Assembly: GCA_028820635.1 (NCBI GenBank) | Contig: JAPPIG010000071.1 | Location: forward strand, 30,508-94,507 | Direction of reading: 5' to 3' | DNA length: 64,000 nt | Source of the DNA: Candidatus Poribacteria bacterium | GTDB taxonomy: Bacteria; Poribacteria; WGA-4E; WGA-3G | In this document: positions 52,857-62,048 of the stretch, one piece after another | How positions within the stretch are numbered: position 1 is the first letter of the stretch | Layout: every line of letters starts with the position of its first letter | Translations under genes and position numbers: made by a program | Notes under the pieces: model-generated | The model's database searches: none | Seen by the model: only the letters and a program-made list of their open reading frames with translations | Told to the model about the DNA's origin: nothing

Positions 52857-52884
52857 AAGGCGCGGTTTTCGCCGCGCCTTTTTC
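52857..52884 (+). terminator. Rho-independent terminator of the TonB receptor gene
   Basis: GGCGCGG (52859-52865), loop ttttcg, CCGCGCC (52872-52878), followed by TTTTT. A textbook hairpin with seven GC pairs, 157 bp after the receptor stop. Confidence 0.93.
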
Positions 52885-52957
52885 TATTGCATCTATTTGC
52901 AGAAAGTGATAAATTAACGTGTGCTCGCACAAGATTAGAATTTATAGGAGAACAAAA

Positions 52958-53521
52958 ATGCGTCGAAAACTTCTAATATCTGGTTTAATAATTCTTTTCA
53001 TCGGTGTTATAATAGCGATTAGTATTCAGTCAGTCGAAAGTCAGAACGATATGGTAGAACGCGGAAAATATCTGGTAGATGCGGTCGCTGCGTGTGGGTT
53101 TTGCCATACGCCGCGTGTTCGTGCTGAATACAATATGAATATGTATCTTGCCGGACATCCTGCAGGTGAATCTATACCGCGTTATAATTTCCGCATGATT
53201 CAACAAGGCATTTTTATGCTAACTGCTCCGCAGTTAACTGCATTTTCTGCTCCATTTGGTACATCCTTTGCTCCAAACTTAACACCTGACAATGAGACAG
53301 GTTTAGGAGAGTGGACAGAAAAGATGTTCATTGATGCGATGCGGACAGGACGTCATCAAGGTAATCCGGACAATCGGGAAATCTTACCACCGATGCCGAT
53401 TAAGCACTATGCGCAAATGAGTGATGCTGATCTCAAGGCAATTTGGGCATATCTACGCACGATAAAACCTGTCAAAAACGAAGTCAATCCTGCTTTAGAT
53501 CATCAAGGACGTCCTCAGTAA
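52958..53521 (+). CDS. Membrane-anchored c-type cytochrome
   Basis: 187 residues from ATG 52958 (GGAG seven bases upstream); a GTG at 52919 lacks one. An N-terminal hydrophobic anchor (ISGLIILFIGVIIAISIQ) and a single haem motif CGFCH (near residue 46, in AVAACGFCHTPR), with possible axial Met in PPMPIKHYAQM near the C-terminus and the usual helix DADLKAIWAYLRTI. This form resembles the cytochrome subunits of alcohol and aldehyde dehydrogenases. It lies 91 bp before the catabolic operon and could take electrons from an oxidoreductase there. Confidence 0.9.
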   Translation: MRRKLLISGLIILFIGVIIAISIQSVESQNDMVERGKYLVDAVAACGFCHTPRVRAEYNMNMYLAGHPAGESIPRYNFRMIQQGIFMLTAPQLTAFSAPFGTSFAPNLTPDNETGLGEWTEKMFIDAMRTGRHQGNPDNREILPPMPIKHYAQMSDADLKAIWAYLRTIKPVKNEVNPALDHQGRPQ

Positions 53522-53612
53522 AATAATGTGTGTTTTATTGGGAGTTAGAAGATTCAATTATATGTCGTAACCGAACAATAATAGGATTTATATTAAATTT
53601 GGAGAACTTTTA

Positions 53613-54677
53613 ATGGCATCAAAGAAAGAACAGGTCCGCGTATGTGTTGTGGGGATGGGGATTGGTAGACCTAATGGAGCAGCACTCTCTCGAAATTCGA
53701 GAGGAAAAGTCGTAGCGCTCTGCGATCTTGACGAAGAACGCATGAAAGGTTTTGCAAAGGATTTACCGGGGAAAGTTAAACTCTACACTGATTACAAGGA
53801 GATGTGCCAAGCATCTAATATTGACGCAGTGTTTGTCGGCACGCCGAATCAATGGCATGTGCCGATAGCATTAGAGGCAGTTCAGAACGGCAAGCATGTC
53901 ATGGTAACTAAGCCGCTGGCGGATTGCGAGGAAGCAGCAGAAAAATTAGTAAAAGAAGCAGAGGCAGCGGGAGTCGTCAATATGATGTCGCTTTCAACCC
54001 GTTTTGGTCATAGCTGCCAACACCTCGGCACACTGGCGCGTGAAAATTATTTTGGTGAAATATATTATGCCCGCGCTCGTAGCGTTCGTAGAAGTGGTAT
54101 CCCTGCTTGGAATCTCGGTTTCATTCAAAAAGGTGGTGGGGTATTCCGGGATATGGGAGTGCATGTGCTTGATTCGGTTTGGTGGATTATGGGTATGCCG
54201 AAACCTATCTCTGTTCTTGGTGCTGCGGGGGCAAAGTTTGGACCACGCGGACTCGGCTATTGGAATCGAACAAAACCTCCTAAAGAAACGTACGAGAAGT
54301 ATGATTCCGATGATTATGCAGGCGGTTTTATTACCTTTGAAAATGGGATTGGCTTACAGGTAGAAAGTTTCTGGGCATCACATCAACCTGGCGAATTTCA
54401 GATAGAACTGTTCGGAACGGAAGCTGGAGCCACACTGAGTCCGTTGAAAGCATATCGGACGGATAAAGAAGGCGAATTTGAAGATATAGATATAACCTTG
54501 CCCAAGAGTAAGTACAATGAAGCGTGGGATGCGATTGCAGATCATTTTATTGAATGTATTTTGGATGATGTGGAGTGTAAAGCACCGCTCCGCCACGGGT
54601 TGATTGTTCAACAGATGATGGAAGGTTTGCTTAAAAGTGGTGAGACAGGACGCGAAGTACATCTTGAGGTTGAATGA
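53613..54677 (+). CDS. Gfo/Idh/MocA family NAD(P)-dependent oxidoreductase
   Basis: 354 residues, first gene of a six-gene operon. Rossmann motif VCVVGMGIGRPNGAAL, cofactor loop MVTKPLADCEEAAEK with the conserved KP, and DMGVHVLDSVWWIM in the substrate domain. GGAG seven bases before the ATG. The last four bases overlap the next start codon, so it is translationally coupled to the PhyH gene. It probably oxidises the product or substrate of the other enzymes, a hydroxy compound. Confidence 0.92.
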   Translation: MASKKEQVRVCVVGMGIGRPNGAALSRNSRGKVVALCDLDEERMKGFAKDLPGKVKLYTDYKEMCQASNIDAVFVGTPNQWHVPIALEAVQNGKHVMVTKPLADCEEAAEKLVKEAEAAGVVNMMSLSTRFGHSCQHLGTLARENYFGEIYYARARSVRRSGIPAWNLGFIQKGGGVFRDMGVHVLDSVWWIMGMPKPISVLGAAGAKFGPRGLGYWNRTKPPKETYEKYDSDDYAGGFITFENGIGLQVESFWASHQPGEFQIELFGTEAGATLSPLKAYRTDKEGEFEDIDITLPKSKYNEAWDAIADHFIECILDDVECKAPLRHGLIVQQMMEGLLKSGETGREVHLEVE

Positions 54678-55381
54678 AGATGAAAGTTGATTTGTCAGCG
54701 TTACGTGATGATTTTTCTCAGACTGGTTTTGCTATCGTTCCCAATTTGTTTACACGAGACGAGATGCAACGGCTAAAATTAGAGTGTATCAACATTCTGG
54801 AAACGGTTAAGAAAGACACGGGGTCAGTTGCGGAACATGGTGTTTGTGTTGGTTTAGCGGCACGGAGTTCTGTCTTTCAGGAAGCAGTTGGTGATGAACG
54901 GCTACTTGATATATTAGCAGAGATTCTTGCACCGGATATTGAATTCCTGAGCGATAAGGTTGTTTTTAAGAGCGAGTCAATGACCTTTGCGAGTCCGTGG
55001 CATCAAGATTGGCACTATTGGCATGGTGCGCACAAACATTCAATTTGGGTTGCACTTGACGATGTTACTGTTGAAAATGGGTGTCTCAAGTTGTTTCCGG
55101 GTTCACACAAATCTGCGATTGTGCATGATGGTGATGCAGATGATGGGCATGGGTTTGGAAACCGTTTGCGTCCCGATGCAGTCGATGAAAGTCTTGCTGT
55201 TACCGCAGAATTGGAAGCAGGAGGTGCCGTCTTTTTCCACGATCTGACGCTACATTCGAGTCATCCTAACGTCTCTGGAGAGGAACGTTGGGTTTGGATT
55301 CCTACATATCGTGATGCAAAAGCTGAAGACAACGACTATCCGTGGGCAGTTGCTGCGAAAGTTTTGCGTGGGGAGAAGTAA
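54674..55381 (+). CDS. Phytanoyl-CoA dioxygenase (PhyH) family protein
   Basis: 235 residues. Iron triad His-x-Asp in SPWHQDWHYWHG and His in DLTLHSSHPNVSGEE, with Arg-containing WVWIPTYRD for 2-oxoglutarate. The core NGCLKLFPGSHKS is well conserved. Overlaps the Gfo/Idh gene by four bases and lies 56 bp before the TIM-barrel gene. It is likely to hydroxylate the compound that enters the operon. Confidence 0.92.
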   Translation: MKMKVDLSALRDDFSQTGFAIVPNLFTRDEMQRLKLECINILETVKKDTGSVAEHGVCVGLAARSSVFQEAVGDERLLDILAEILAPDIEFLSDKVVFKSESMTFASPWHQDWHYWHGAHKHSIWVALDDVTVENGCLKLFPGSHKSAIVHDGDADDGHGFGNRLRPDAVDESLAVTAELEAGGAVFFHDLTLHSSHPNVSGEERWVWIPTYRDAKAEDNDYPWAVAAKVLRGEK

Positions 55382-55437
55382 CAAATCATTTTGCAGGTAT
55401 ATCCCGACAAAATTGAAATAAAAAGAAAAGGAGAATT

Positions 55438-56292
55438 ATGTTTAAAAATCTAAGTACTGGTGCAATTGGTATCCAAGCGGACATGAAAGAGGGTTTAGCA
55501 TTAGCAAAAAACGCTGGATTTGAAGGGCTTGACCTGAACATCGGTGAAGCGAGCCAACTTGCTGAGGAACATTCTGTCCAATATGTGAAAGATTTATGGG
55601 CAGATGCTGGTATTGCGATGGGGGGTTGGGGATTCGGTGTTAATTGGCGTGGTTCTGATGCAGATTATTATGCTGGCTTGGCGCTATTACCTGCCCGCGC
55701 GGAACTCGCTGCTGAACTTGGGTGTTTCCGTACGACTACCGTTGTCGGACCTGCTTCAAACGATATGACATATCAGGAGAATTGGGATTTTTCAGTTAAA
55801 CGCCTCCGTGCTGTTGCTGAAATTCTCAAAGTTCACGGTCATTCAATGGGTCTTGAATTTATCGGACCAGCAACAAGTCGAAAATCTGCAAAACACCTTT
55901 TTGCATATTCCATGGACGCAATGTTAGGTTTGGCTGCCGCAGTTGGAACAGGTAACGTTGGATTGCTTTTTGATACGTGGCACTGGTACACTTGCCGTTC
56001 CACCGTTGATGATGTGCGGAAACTTTCTGCATCGGATGTCGTTTATGTTCACATCAATGATGCCCCCGCAGGAATTGATCCAGATGAACAGATTGATAGC
56101 ATCCGTTGTTTGCCTGCTGAAACAGGCGTTATTCCGCTTACCGAATTGATGCAAATCCTTGACGGTATTGGTTATGATGGACCAGTAACACCTGAACCTT
56201 TCAGTAAAGAAGTGAATAACATGGAACCTCCCGATGCTGCGAAAGCAACTGCAGAGTCGCTCAATAAAGTGTGGAAAAACGCAGGACTGTAA
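55438..56292 (+). CDS. Sugar phosphate isomerase/epimerase-like TIM barrel
   Basis: 284 residues. Xylose-isomerase-like barrel with metal ligand Glu in SMGLEFIGPATS, Asp/His in GLLFDTWHWYTC and the lower set VYVHINDAPAGID, ending VTPEPFSKEVNN where the Glu completes the site. AAGGAG precedes the ATG. Third gene of the operon. It most likely isomerises or epimerises a keto-sugar or keto-acid intermediate. Confidence 0.9.
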   Translation: MFKNLSTGAIGIQADMKEGLALAKNAGFEGLDLNIGEASQLAEEHSVQYVKDLWADAGIAMGGWGFGVNWRGSDADYYAGLALLPARAELAAELGCFRTTTVVGPASNDMTYQENWDFSVKRLRAVAEILKVHGHSMGLEFIGPATSRKSAKHLFAYSMDAMLGLAAAVGTGNVGLLFDTWHWYTCRSTVDDVRKLSASDVVYVHINDAPAGIDPDEQIDSIRCLPAETGVIPLTELMQILDGIGYDGPVTPEPFSKEVNNMEPPDAAKATAESLNKVWKNAGL

Positions 56293-56322
56293 GGCTAAAA
56301 CTCATCCACGGAAGGAATAAAC

Positions 56323-57129
56323 GTGCAACTTATCAATAAAGAAAGTATCCTTGCCATGACGCATAAGTGGGAGGGTGATCGATTCCCTGATGGACGTCCT
56401 CGTGTTCCCGACGATATCCTGCAGCGGATGAAGGCAATCTCTATAGAACAGGCGTGGGGTGTTCTCAATGGAAATGGATATAAATTTCAGTTTGCTGGCG
56501 ATTGGATGAATTTGCATCCGAATAGGATTCTGGTCGGTAGAGCGGTAACATGTGCTTTTGTGCCGATTCGTCCGGACTTCAACGATGCAATCTCTGCACA
56601 AGGTGAAAAAGAGGGACGCGTCGGCGGGCAAAACTCGTGGGTGATTGATACGCTTGTCCAAGATGATGTCATTGTCGTTGACTTGTTTGGCAAAGTTAAG
56701 GAAGGCACTTTCGCTGGTGATAACTTGGGTAATTCCATCTATGCTAAGACAAAGACAGGCATGGTAATTGATGGTGGTATCAGAGATTTAGATGGGATTT
56801 ACGAATTGCCCGATTTTGCTACGTTTGTGCGCGGTGTAGACCCAACCGGCATCGCAAATGTCACTCTGACTGGCATTAATATTCCTATCCGTATTGCTGA
56901 AGCGACCGTTTTACCTGGGGATGTGGTTTTAGGTAGACGCGGCGGCATCATCTTTATTCCACCGCACTTTGCACAGCAGGTGGTTGAACAGGGTGAGGAG
57001 GTTCAACTTCGTGATCGGTTTGGACATCAACGTTTGCGAGAAGGTGTCTACACTCCCGGCGAAATTGATCGGAAGTGGTCGGAAGAGATTGAAAAGGATT
57101 TTGCCGAATGGCGCGCCACACAAGAATAA
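56323..57129 (+). CDS. RraA-like family protein (aldolase or decarboxylase type)
   Basis: 268 residues, with the RraA fold signature GGIRDLDGIYELPDF and the metal-loop region AGDNLGNSIYAKTKTGMV. Real enzymes of this fold cleave 4-hydroxy-4-methyl-2-oxoglutarate or decarboxylate oxaloacetate; RraA proper inhibits RNase E. The operon context favours the aldolase role. GTG start with AGGA upstream. Its C-terminal extension of about 40 residues, rich in charged residues, is longer than in RraA. Confidence 0.85.
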   Translation: MQLINKESILAMTHKWEGDRFPDGRPRVPDDILQRMKAISIEQAWGVLNGNGYKFQFAGDWMNLHPNRILVGRAVTCAFVPIRPDFNDAISAQGEKEGRVGGQNSWVIDTLVQDDVIVVDLFGKVKEGTFAGDNLGNSIYAKTKTGMVIDGGIRDLDGIYELPDFATFVRGVDPTGIANVTLTGINIPIRIAEATVLPGDVVLGRRGGIIFIPPHFAQQVVEQGEEVQLRDRFGHQRLREGVYTPGEIDRKWSEEIEKDFAEWRATQE

Positions 57130-57175
57130 GTTACTTTAAACGGAAATATTTTCCAACATAAAAGGTTAGTTTACA

Positions 57176-57886
57176 TTGCGGGATTATGCTGATATTGTCA
57201 ATAGATTGAACGATTTGGACTTGCCGTTGGATTTAATCGGAACGATTCACGATTATCCTATTTATCAAATCTGCCTTGAATCTTCAGCAAGTGCGCCAAA
57301 GAATATTTTGATCACGGGAGGGGTGCACGGCGATGAACCGGCAGGCGTAGAAGCGGTATTACAGTTTTTAGCCCGTGACAACACAGAACTCCTAAAACAG
57401 TTTACGTTTGTCGTAATTCCGTGTGTTAATCCCTACGGTTATGTTCACGATATACGAGAAAACAGCGATGGTGTAGATATTAACCGCTCTTTTGAAACTG
57501 AGGAAGTTTCTGAAGTGGCAATCGTCAAAGAAGCACTTGGTCAGACACAATTCTCGTTAGCAATAGATTTTCACGAAGACTATGAGGCAACAGGCTTTTA
57601 CCTCTATGAAGGCAAACGGGATGAACAGTATGTCGGTGCTGAAATCGCTAACGTAGTCAAATCTATCGGTCCGATAGATGCCGAAGATTCAGGGGAAGAT
57701 GCCCCGGATATTGCTCAAGGTGTTTACAAGGTTGCCACAGAATGGGGCACACAAGGTTTAGCACCCTATCTATTACACTTCCATAGTGAACATGTTATTA
57801 TCACTGAAACACCGACCGTATGGTCCCTTGAACAACGCGCAGCACTTCATTTAGGGGTTTTAGATACCGCTTTAAAATATCACTGA
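57176..57886 (+). CDS. Zinc deacylase, succinylglutamate desuccinylase/M14 family
   Basis: 236 residues from a TTG start with a weak site (AAGG). The motif GGVHGDEPAG (H51, E54) is the family's zinc-binding HxxE; the third ligand probably comes from DFHEDYEATGFYLYEG, and DGVDINRSFE holds the Asn-Arg pair that binds substrate carboxylate. AstE/aspartoacylase relatives remove acyl groups from amino acids, so this operon may handle an N-acyl compound. Ends 11 bp before the last gene of the operon. Confidence 0.88.
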   Translation: MRDYADIVNRLNDLDLPLDLIGTIHDYPIYQICLESSASAPKNILITGGVHGDEPAGVEAVLQFLARDNTELLKQFTFVVIPCVNPYGYVHDIRENSDGVDINRSFETEEVSEVAIVKEALGQTQFSLAIDFHEDYEATGFYLYEGKRDEQYVGAEIANVVKSIGPIDAEDSGEDAPDIAQGVYKVATEWGTQGLAPYLLHFHSEHVIITETPTVWSLEQRAALHLGVLDTALKYH

Positions 57887-57897
57887 AAGGAATATAG

Positions 57898-59157
57898 ATG
57901 GAAGAACAATCAATGCTATCAAATGTAAATACCGCATCACGGCCTTCGGAATTAAAAATTACTGACATGCGTATTGTCCGAACACAAGTGGGTGGACCTA
58001 TCTTGAAGCTGGACACGAATCAAGGTATACATGGGCTTGGAGAGGTTCGTGATGGTGCGAGTCCGACTTATGCGTTGATGCTCAAAAGTCGAATTTTGGG
58101 GGAGAACCCTTGTAACGTGGATAAAATCTTTCGGCAAATTAAGCAGTTTGGTCATCATGCACGTCAAGGTGGCGGTGTTTGCGGTATTGAGATGGCATTG
58201 ATGGATCTTGCAGGAAAAGCCTACGGTGTGCCGTGTTATCAACTCGCAGGTGGGAAATTCCGAGATAAAATAAGATGTTATAGCGATACACCTTCGCTCA
58301 AAGACCCTGAAGCGATGGGTGACAAACTTCAAGAACGGATTGACAGAGGATTTACCTTTTTGAAAATGGACATCGGTGTTGGATTACTTCGTGGCACGCC
58401 CGGCACTCTCTCTGCCCCTGATGGGAATTTAGATACACACAATCTGATGCATCCGTTCACTGGTATTCGCCTGACGGAAAAAGGTATCGGTATATTGTGT
58501 GAGTATGTAGAAACGGTAAGGGACATTATTGGTTATGAGGTGCCGCTCGCTGTGGATCACTTCGGACATATCGGGATTGAAGATTGTATTCGTCTTGCAA
58601 GAGCGTTGGAGAAATATAACCTCGCATGGTTAGAGGATATGGTGCCGTGGCAATATACTGACCAATATGTTCGTCTTTCCAATTCGTGCGCGACTCCTAT
58701 TTGCACAGGTGAGGATATTTACTGCAAGGAGGATTTCATGCCGTTGTTTGAAAATCGGGCGATTGCCATCTGTCATCCCGATATTGCGACATCGGGTGGG
58801 ATTTTGGAAACGAAAAAGATTGGTGACCTTGCTGAGGAACACGGTATTGCAATGGCACTCCACATGGCAGGCACGCCAGTTTGCGCGATGGCGAGCGTTC
58901 ACTGTGCAGCGGCTACATCAAACTTTATGGTGTTGGAAAATCATTCTGTAGATAATCCGTGGTGGGATGAGATGGTAACTGGATTGCCGAATCCGATTAT
59001 TCAAGATGGCTATATTACTGTGCCTGAAACGCCAGGCTTGGGTATTGAACTCAACGAAGAAGTCATCCGAGAACATCTGCATGCGGAGGAAACAGGATAT
59101 TTCGTTCCCACAAATGAATGGGATGCGGAACGTTCGCATGATAGGTTATGGAGTTAG
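57898..59157 (+). CDS. Enolase superfamily dehydratase/racemase
   Basis: 419 residues, last gene of the operon. KxD pair in TFLKMDIGVGLLRG, metal ligands Asp in PLAVDHFGHIG, Glu in AWLEDMVPWQY and Glu in CTGEDIYCKED, and His in MALHMAGTPVCAM as the second base. This set fits the mandelate racemase group, in which acid-sugar dehydration and racemisation occur. AAGGA precedes ATG. The frame converges with the end of the following minus-strand gene (four-base overlap of the stops). Confidence 0.9.
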   Translation: MEEQSMLSNVNTASRPSELKITDMRIVRTQVGGPILKLDTNQGIHGLGEVRDGASPTYALMLKSRILGENPCNVDKIFRQIKQFGHHARQGGGVCGIEMALMDLAGKAYGVPCYQLAGGKFRDKIRCYSDTPSLKDPEAMGDKLQERIDRGFTFLKMDIGVGLLRGTPGTLSAPDGNLDTHNLMHPFTGIRLTEKGIGILCEYVETVRDIIGYEVPLAVDHFGHIGIEDCIRLARALEKYNLAWLEDMVPWQYTDQYVRLSNSCATPICTGEDIYCKEDFMPLFENRAIAICHPDIATSGGILETKKIGDLAEEHGIAMALHMAGTPVCAMASVHCAAATSNFMVLENHSVDNPWWDEMVTGLPNPIIQDGYITVPETPGLGIELNEEVIREHLHAEETGYFVPTNEWDAERSHDRLWS

Positions 59158-59651
59158 GATAATATACCTGCTCGACTTAACACATTTGCTAAATTCTTAG
59201 ATGCCCCACACCTATCCTTGCTGATAGGGATTTTACTACCCTTAAAGTTAATTTGTTGTCGTCTAAGTTTAATAAATTGTGATTGGTGACTCCCACTACC
59301 GTGGAATAGAATAGGAACGCAAGTAGTATTGATGTCGTCTGGGATTAAGTCTCTTGCAAAGTTTGCCCCACCTTGCAATTGTTCTGCTATTTCTGTCGCG
59401 CTGTCAAAAGTACCACCTTTGTGTTCAATTAAAACTACAACAAGGTAGTTTTCAGTTGGACAAATGTAAAAGAGAATCTTATCACAATGTTTACCAACTC
59501 CTCCGTGCGCTTCGAATGCAAGGTCAACATTTACCACAACTCGTTCTCTTGGCACATTATCTGTGTCAACCCGACAGTTGCTACTGCCACACGAATTAGT
59601 AAGATTTTCTTCACCCACCCGTCGGCGAATTTTGTTGAGAGTTTCACTCAT
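59154..59651 (-). CDS. Putative PD-(D/E)XK-type nuclease, partner of the AAA ATPase
   Basis: 165 residues from ATG 59651, which overlaps the ATPase stop by eight bases. I recognise no named family. Asp57 (HCDKILFY) followed after two strands by Glu76-x-Lys78 (VVLIEHKGG) has the order and spacing of a PD-(D/E)XK core, and a following Gln91 (EIAEQLQGGANFA) fits a motif IV helix. A Cys pair near the N-terminus (C21, C26, in SCGSSNC) could bind metal. The tail is basic (KLRRQQINFKG). The tight overlap says it works with the ATPase. Nuclease call is an inference from motif pattern; alternative is a structural partner. Confidence 0.6.
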   Translation of the reverse strand: MSETLNKIRRRVGEENLTNSCGSSNCRVDTDNVPRERVVVNVDLAFEAHGGVGKHCDKILFYICPTENYLVVVLIEHKGGTFDSATEIAEQLQGGANFARDLIPDDINTTCVPILFHGSGSHQSQFIKLRRQQINFKGSKIPISKDRCGASKNLANVLSRAGILS

Positions 59652-61125
59652 CTTCACTAACTGCTTCCTCTTTGAGGAACTGTCGCTCAAGTTCAACGAA
59701 ATTATTGTAGAGACCATCCGCAACATCTTCGTAGTCTTTTGGCTCTATACCTTCAATACGATCGTACGGAATTTCTTGGACAGGTTTATCAGTGTGAAAC
59801 CACCATGCGCCAACCTCTTCTTTTGACAACCAGTGGGGCAATTCCGAAGTATCTTGCTCCTGTTTATTCAGTTCACCTTCACGAATCAGGTTGCCGATTT
59901 GTTGCAGAAGCCAATCACTATGGGTAGTTATAATCACACGTACGCCTGCGCGGACTAATCTGGCAAGGGTAATAGCTATTTGGGTTTGAGCACCTGGATG
60001 TAGATGGGATTCTGGCTCTTCAATAATGAGTGTATCTCCTCGTTTCACGATCCCGCGCAAGAACAGCACCAAAGGTGTAAGTTCTGATACCATTGATGAG
60101 GATTGGTTCATACGGAGATCCCGATTTGACTTTTGTGGGTGATAGAGGAATTCTGGATATGCTGATGGTGAAGGTCGACTAATTTTTATCTCTCCACCTA
60201 GTACATCTTTTTCAAGTTTCTCAGCAATTTTGATTATTTGATTAGAAGTTCTTTTTCTATCTTTGTAATTGATTATAAACTTGAGGAAATCTGCTATCAT
60301 TCCTGAAAACGTGGTAATTTCAGGAAAACGTTCTAATCCAATGCGAGTGGCTCGCTCTACAAGCGAACTCGCAATTACCCCATGGCTTTGCATGATCCCG
60401 CTCCGCGCAGCTGGAAGGTAATATGAATTTCCTGCTCTTCCTCTAAATGTAGTAGAATCCAAATATACCATGAGTTCCTCAACCCCTAGAGTTTCCTGTA
60501 ATTTCTTCTTACTTCCTGATAGGATGACTAAATCCTGATTTGCGGATCCGTCTACAGTGATCTTGGACCCGGAACAATACATGTCAAAGTTCCAAATGTT
60601 CTGTTTCCCATCACAAACCTTTAACGAAATAGAAAGTCGACTAGACTTGTTACGAGTAAACTTAGCTAGATTAGAAATTGACTCAAGATCGAAACATCTC
60701 TTAAGCTCTTCTTTCAAAACTGTTGAATCCTTAAGACCTAACTCTAACTGAGAACACATATATTGTGGTAAATCTGAAAACTTGAAAGGTTGTTTGACAT
60801 TATTGAGTTTTTCAAGTGTGTTTAGAAATTCTTCGTTTTTTTCTGGTTTCAATTTGATTCCGATTGGTGAAGAAAGGTGGCTTCCAAAGTAATAATGACG
60901 TAAACCATAGAAAATAGAAGAAATTGACCAAGGAAATCGTGGAAATCCTTCAAAAGTATGATGTAATGCATAAATGAGTGCGGAGAGATAGGTTTTACCA
61001 GAGTTACTCTCTCCAACGAACACAGTTAATGGTCGGAGATCTATCTCTGCCTTCTCTACTGGACCGAAATTTTTTACTCCAATATGAACATTTGTAGTTT
61101 TTGAGTTTCTGATTCTGCGCATCAT
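59644..61125 (-). CDS. AAA/ABC-type ATPase of the OLD/AAA_15 kind
   Basis: 493 residues from ATG 61125 (61122 is equally possible; AGGA is just upstream). Walker A GESNSGKTYL at about 38-45, a long inserted middle (about 60-330) including the family's YYLPAARSG near 235, signature QSSSMVSE at about 341, Walker B DTLIIEEPESHLHP near 364-370, and H-loop THSDWL at about 402. No TOPRIM domain follows, unlike OLD proteins; instead a separate small putative nuclease gene overlaps its end. Such ATPase-effector pairs are typical of anti-phage systems (for example Septu or PARIS in general plan). Promoter region lies between its start and a terminator at 61213. Confidence 0.88.
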   Translation of the reverse strand: MMRRIRNSKTTNVHIGVKNFGPVEKAEIDLRPLTVFVGESNSGKTYLSALIYALHHTFEGFPRFPWSISSIFYGLRHYYFGSHLSSPIGIKLKPEKNEEFLNTLEKLNNVKQPFKFSDLPQYMCSQLELGLKDSTVLKEELKRCFDLESISNLAKFTRNKSSRLSISLKVCDGKQNIWNFDMYCSGSKITVDGSANQDLVILSGSKKKLQETLGVEELMVYLDSTTFRGRAGNSYYLPAARSGIMQSHGVIASSLVERATRIGLERFPEITTFSGMIADFLKFIINYKDRKRTSNQIIKIAEKLEKDVLGGEIKISRPSPSAYPEFLYHPQKSNRDLRMNQSSSMVSELTPLVLFLRGIVKRGDTLIIEEPESHLHPGAQTQIAITLARLVRAGVRVIITTHSDWLLQQIGNLIREGELNKQEQDTSELPHWLSKEEVGAWWFHTDKPVQEIPYDRIEGIEPKDYEDVADGLYNNFVELERQFLKEEAVSEDE

Positions 61126-61212
61126 TTTTCCTAATTGGGTAATTTTTAATGTCAATTATACAAATATTTGCTGCTAATTGCAAGGAAATGACAACTTGAA
61201 GGATACAGAAAT

Positions 61213-61234
61213 GGGTGGGCATAGACACCCACCC
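61213..61234. terminator. Hairpin terminator or repeat upstream of the ATPase gene
   Basis: GGGTGGG, loop catagaca, CCCACCC at 61213-61234. It lies just 26 bp downstream of the LamG gene stop on the minus strand and is followed there by a T-containing stretch. Confidence 0.55.
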
Positions 61235-61259
61235 TCCAAGAATATGGAAATATTTGGAC

Positions 61260-62048
61260 TTATCTTTTCAGATTTGCCCATGTGGTCGCTAATTTGCCGC
61301 GAGCAGAAACATCAAGTGTTTCGTTGATAATTTTCTGGATGTCTCCTTCAGAAAGCGCGTAGTTGGCTAACATCAGTTCGTCCATGCGCCCTTGAAAGAA
61401 ACGAGGGCAACACGCGTTACTCTCACCACCAAAACGCAACGTCTTATTCGGTGAACTTCTGCCAGTCCCTTTTTGTGGAATGACTTTGCCATCATGCTCA
61501 CCATTAATATAAAAACGCGCCTCTGTTCCGTTCCACACAAGCGCAACATGTGACCACTCTTTTGCTTTCACTTTGCCATCAGAAATATGGTAGCCAGGGT
61601 TATCGGTATCGTAGAAATAGTAGGCGAATTGACCTGCACCAGGTTCAATTTGCAGATAATAGGTGTTTTTGTAAAAGATAGTGGCTTTGTTCTCCTGCCC
61701 ACCTGCGGGAAGCGGATCAGGAAAAATCCACGCCATCATCGTAATGGCTTGGTCTATGTCGACCTCATTGGAGTGCGGGACTTCTATGTAATCTGGTTTG
61801 CCGACTTCTCCAGACATCTGAACAGCTTTGCCAGCGATTCCTTCTACCCACTTGACATCGCCTGTGAATTTACCAACTAATCCAGCAGTTGCATCTTTTG
61901 TTTCTTTTCCGCTGCCTTCGTCAAGATGCCAGATATATAACTTCTTGCCGAGTTGTGCTACGTTGCCTTTTCCGCCAGCAGCAAATCCAACTTGGCAGAG
62001 GAATAGGCTTAGGAAAATGCTTAGGAAGATAACTTTCTGGGTTTTCAT
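61260..62048 (-). CDS. Secreted LamG-domain protein
   Basis: 262 residues. Signal peptide (VIFLSIFLSLFLCQVGFA), then one concanavalin-like LamG domain: LYIWHLDEGSGKETKDATAG, YIEVPHSNEVDIDQAITMMA, KEWSHVALVWNGTEARFYING, and GRMDELMLANYALSEGDI. Such domains bind glycans and lie on the cell surface or outside. The last residues, SARGKLATTWANLKR, match the end of the next LamG protein. AAGGAGG precedes ATG. Function: likely carbohydrate or host-surface binding. Confidence 0.92.
   Translation of the reverse strand: MKTQKVIFLSIFLSLFLCQVGFAAGGKGNVAQLGKKLYIWHLDEGSGKETKDATAGLVGKFTGDVKWVEGIAGKAVQMSGEVGKPDYIEVPHSNEVDIDQAITMMAWIFPDPLPAGGQENKATIFYKNTYYLQIEPGAGQFAYYFYDTDNPGYHISDGKVKAKEWSHVALVWNGTEARFYINGEHDGKVIPQKGTGRSSPNKTLRFGGESNACCPRFFQGRMDELMLANYALSEGDIQKIINETLDVSARGKLATTWANLKR

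Noticed and set aside
59644..61125. OLD-family nuclease (single-protein ATPase-TOPRIM)
   Set aside because: There is no TOPRIM motif after the H-loop; the protein ends about 80 residues later, and the candidate nuclease is a separate gene.
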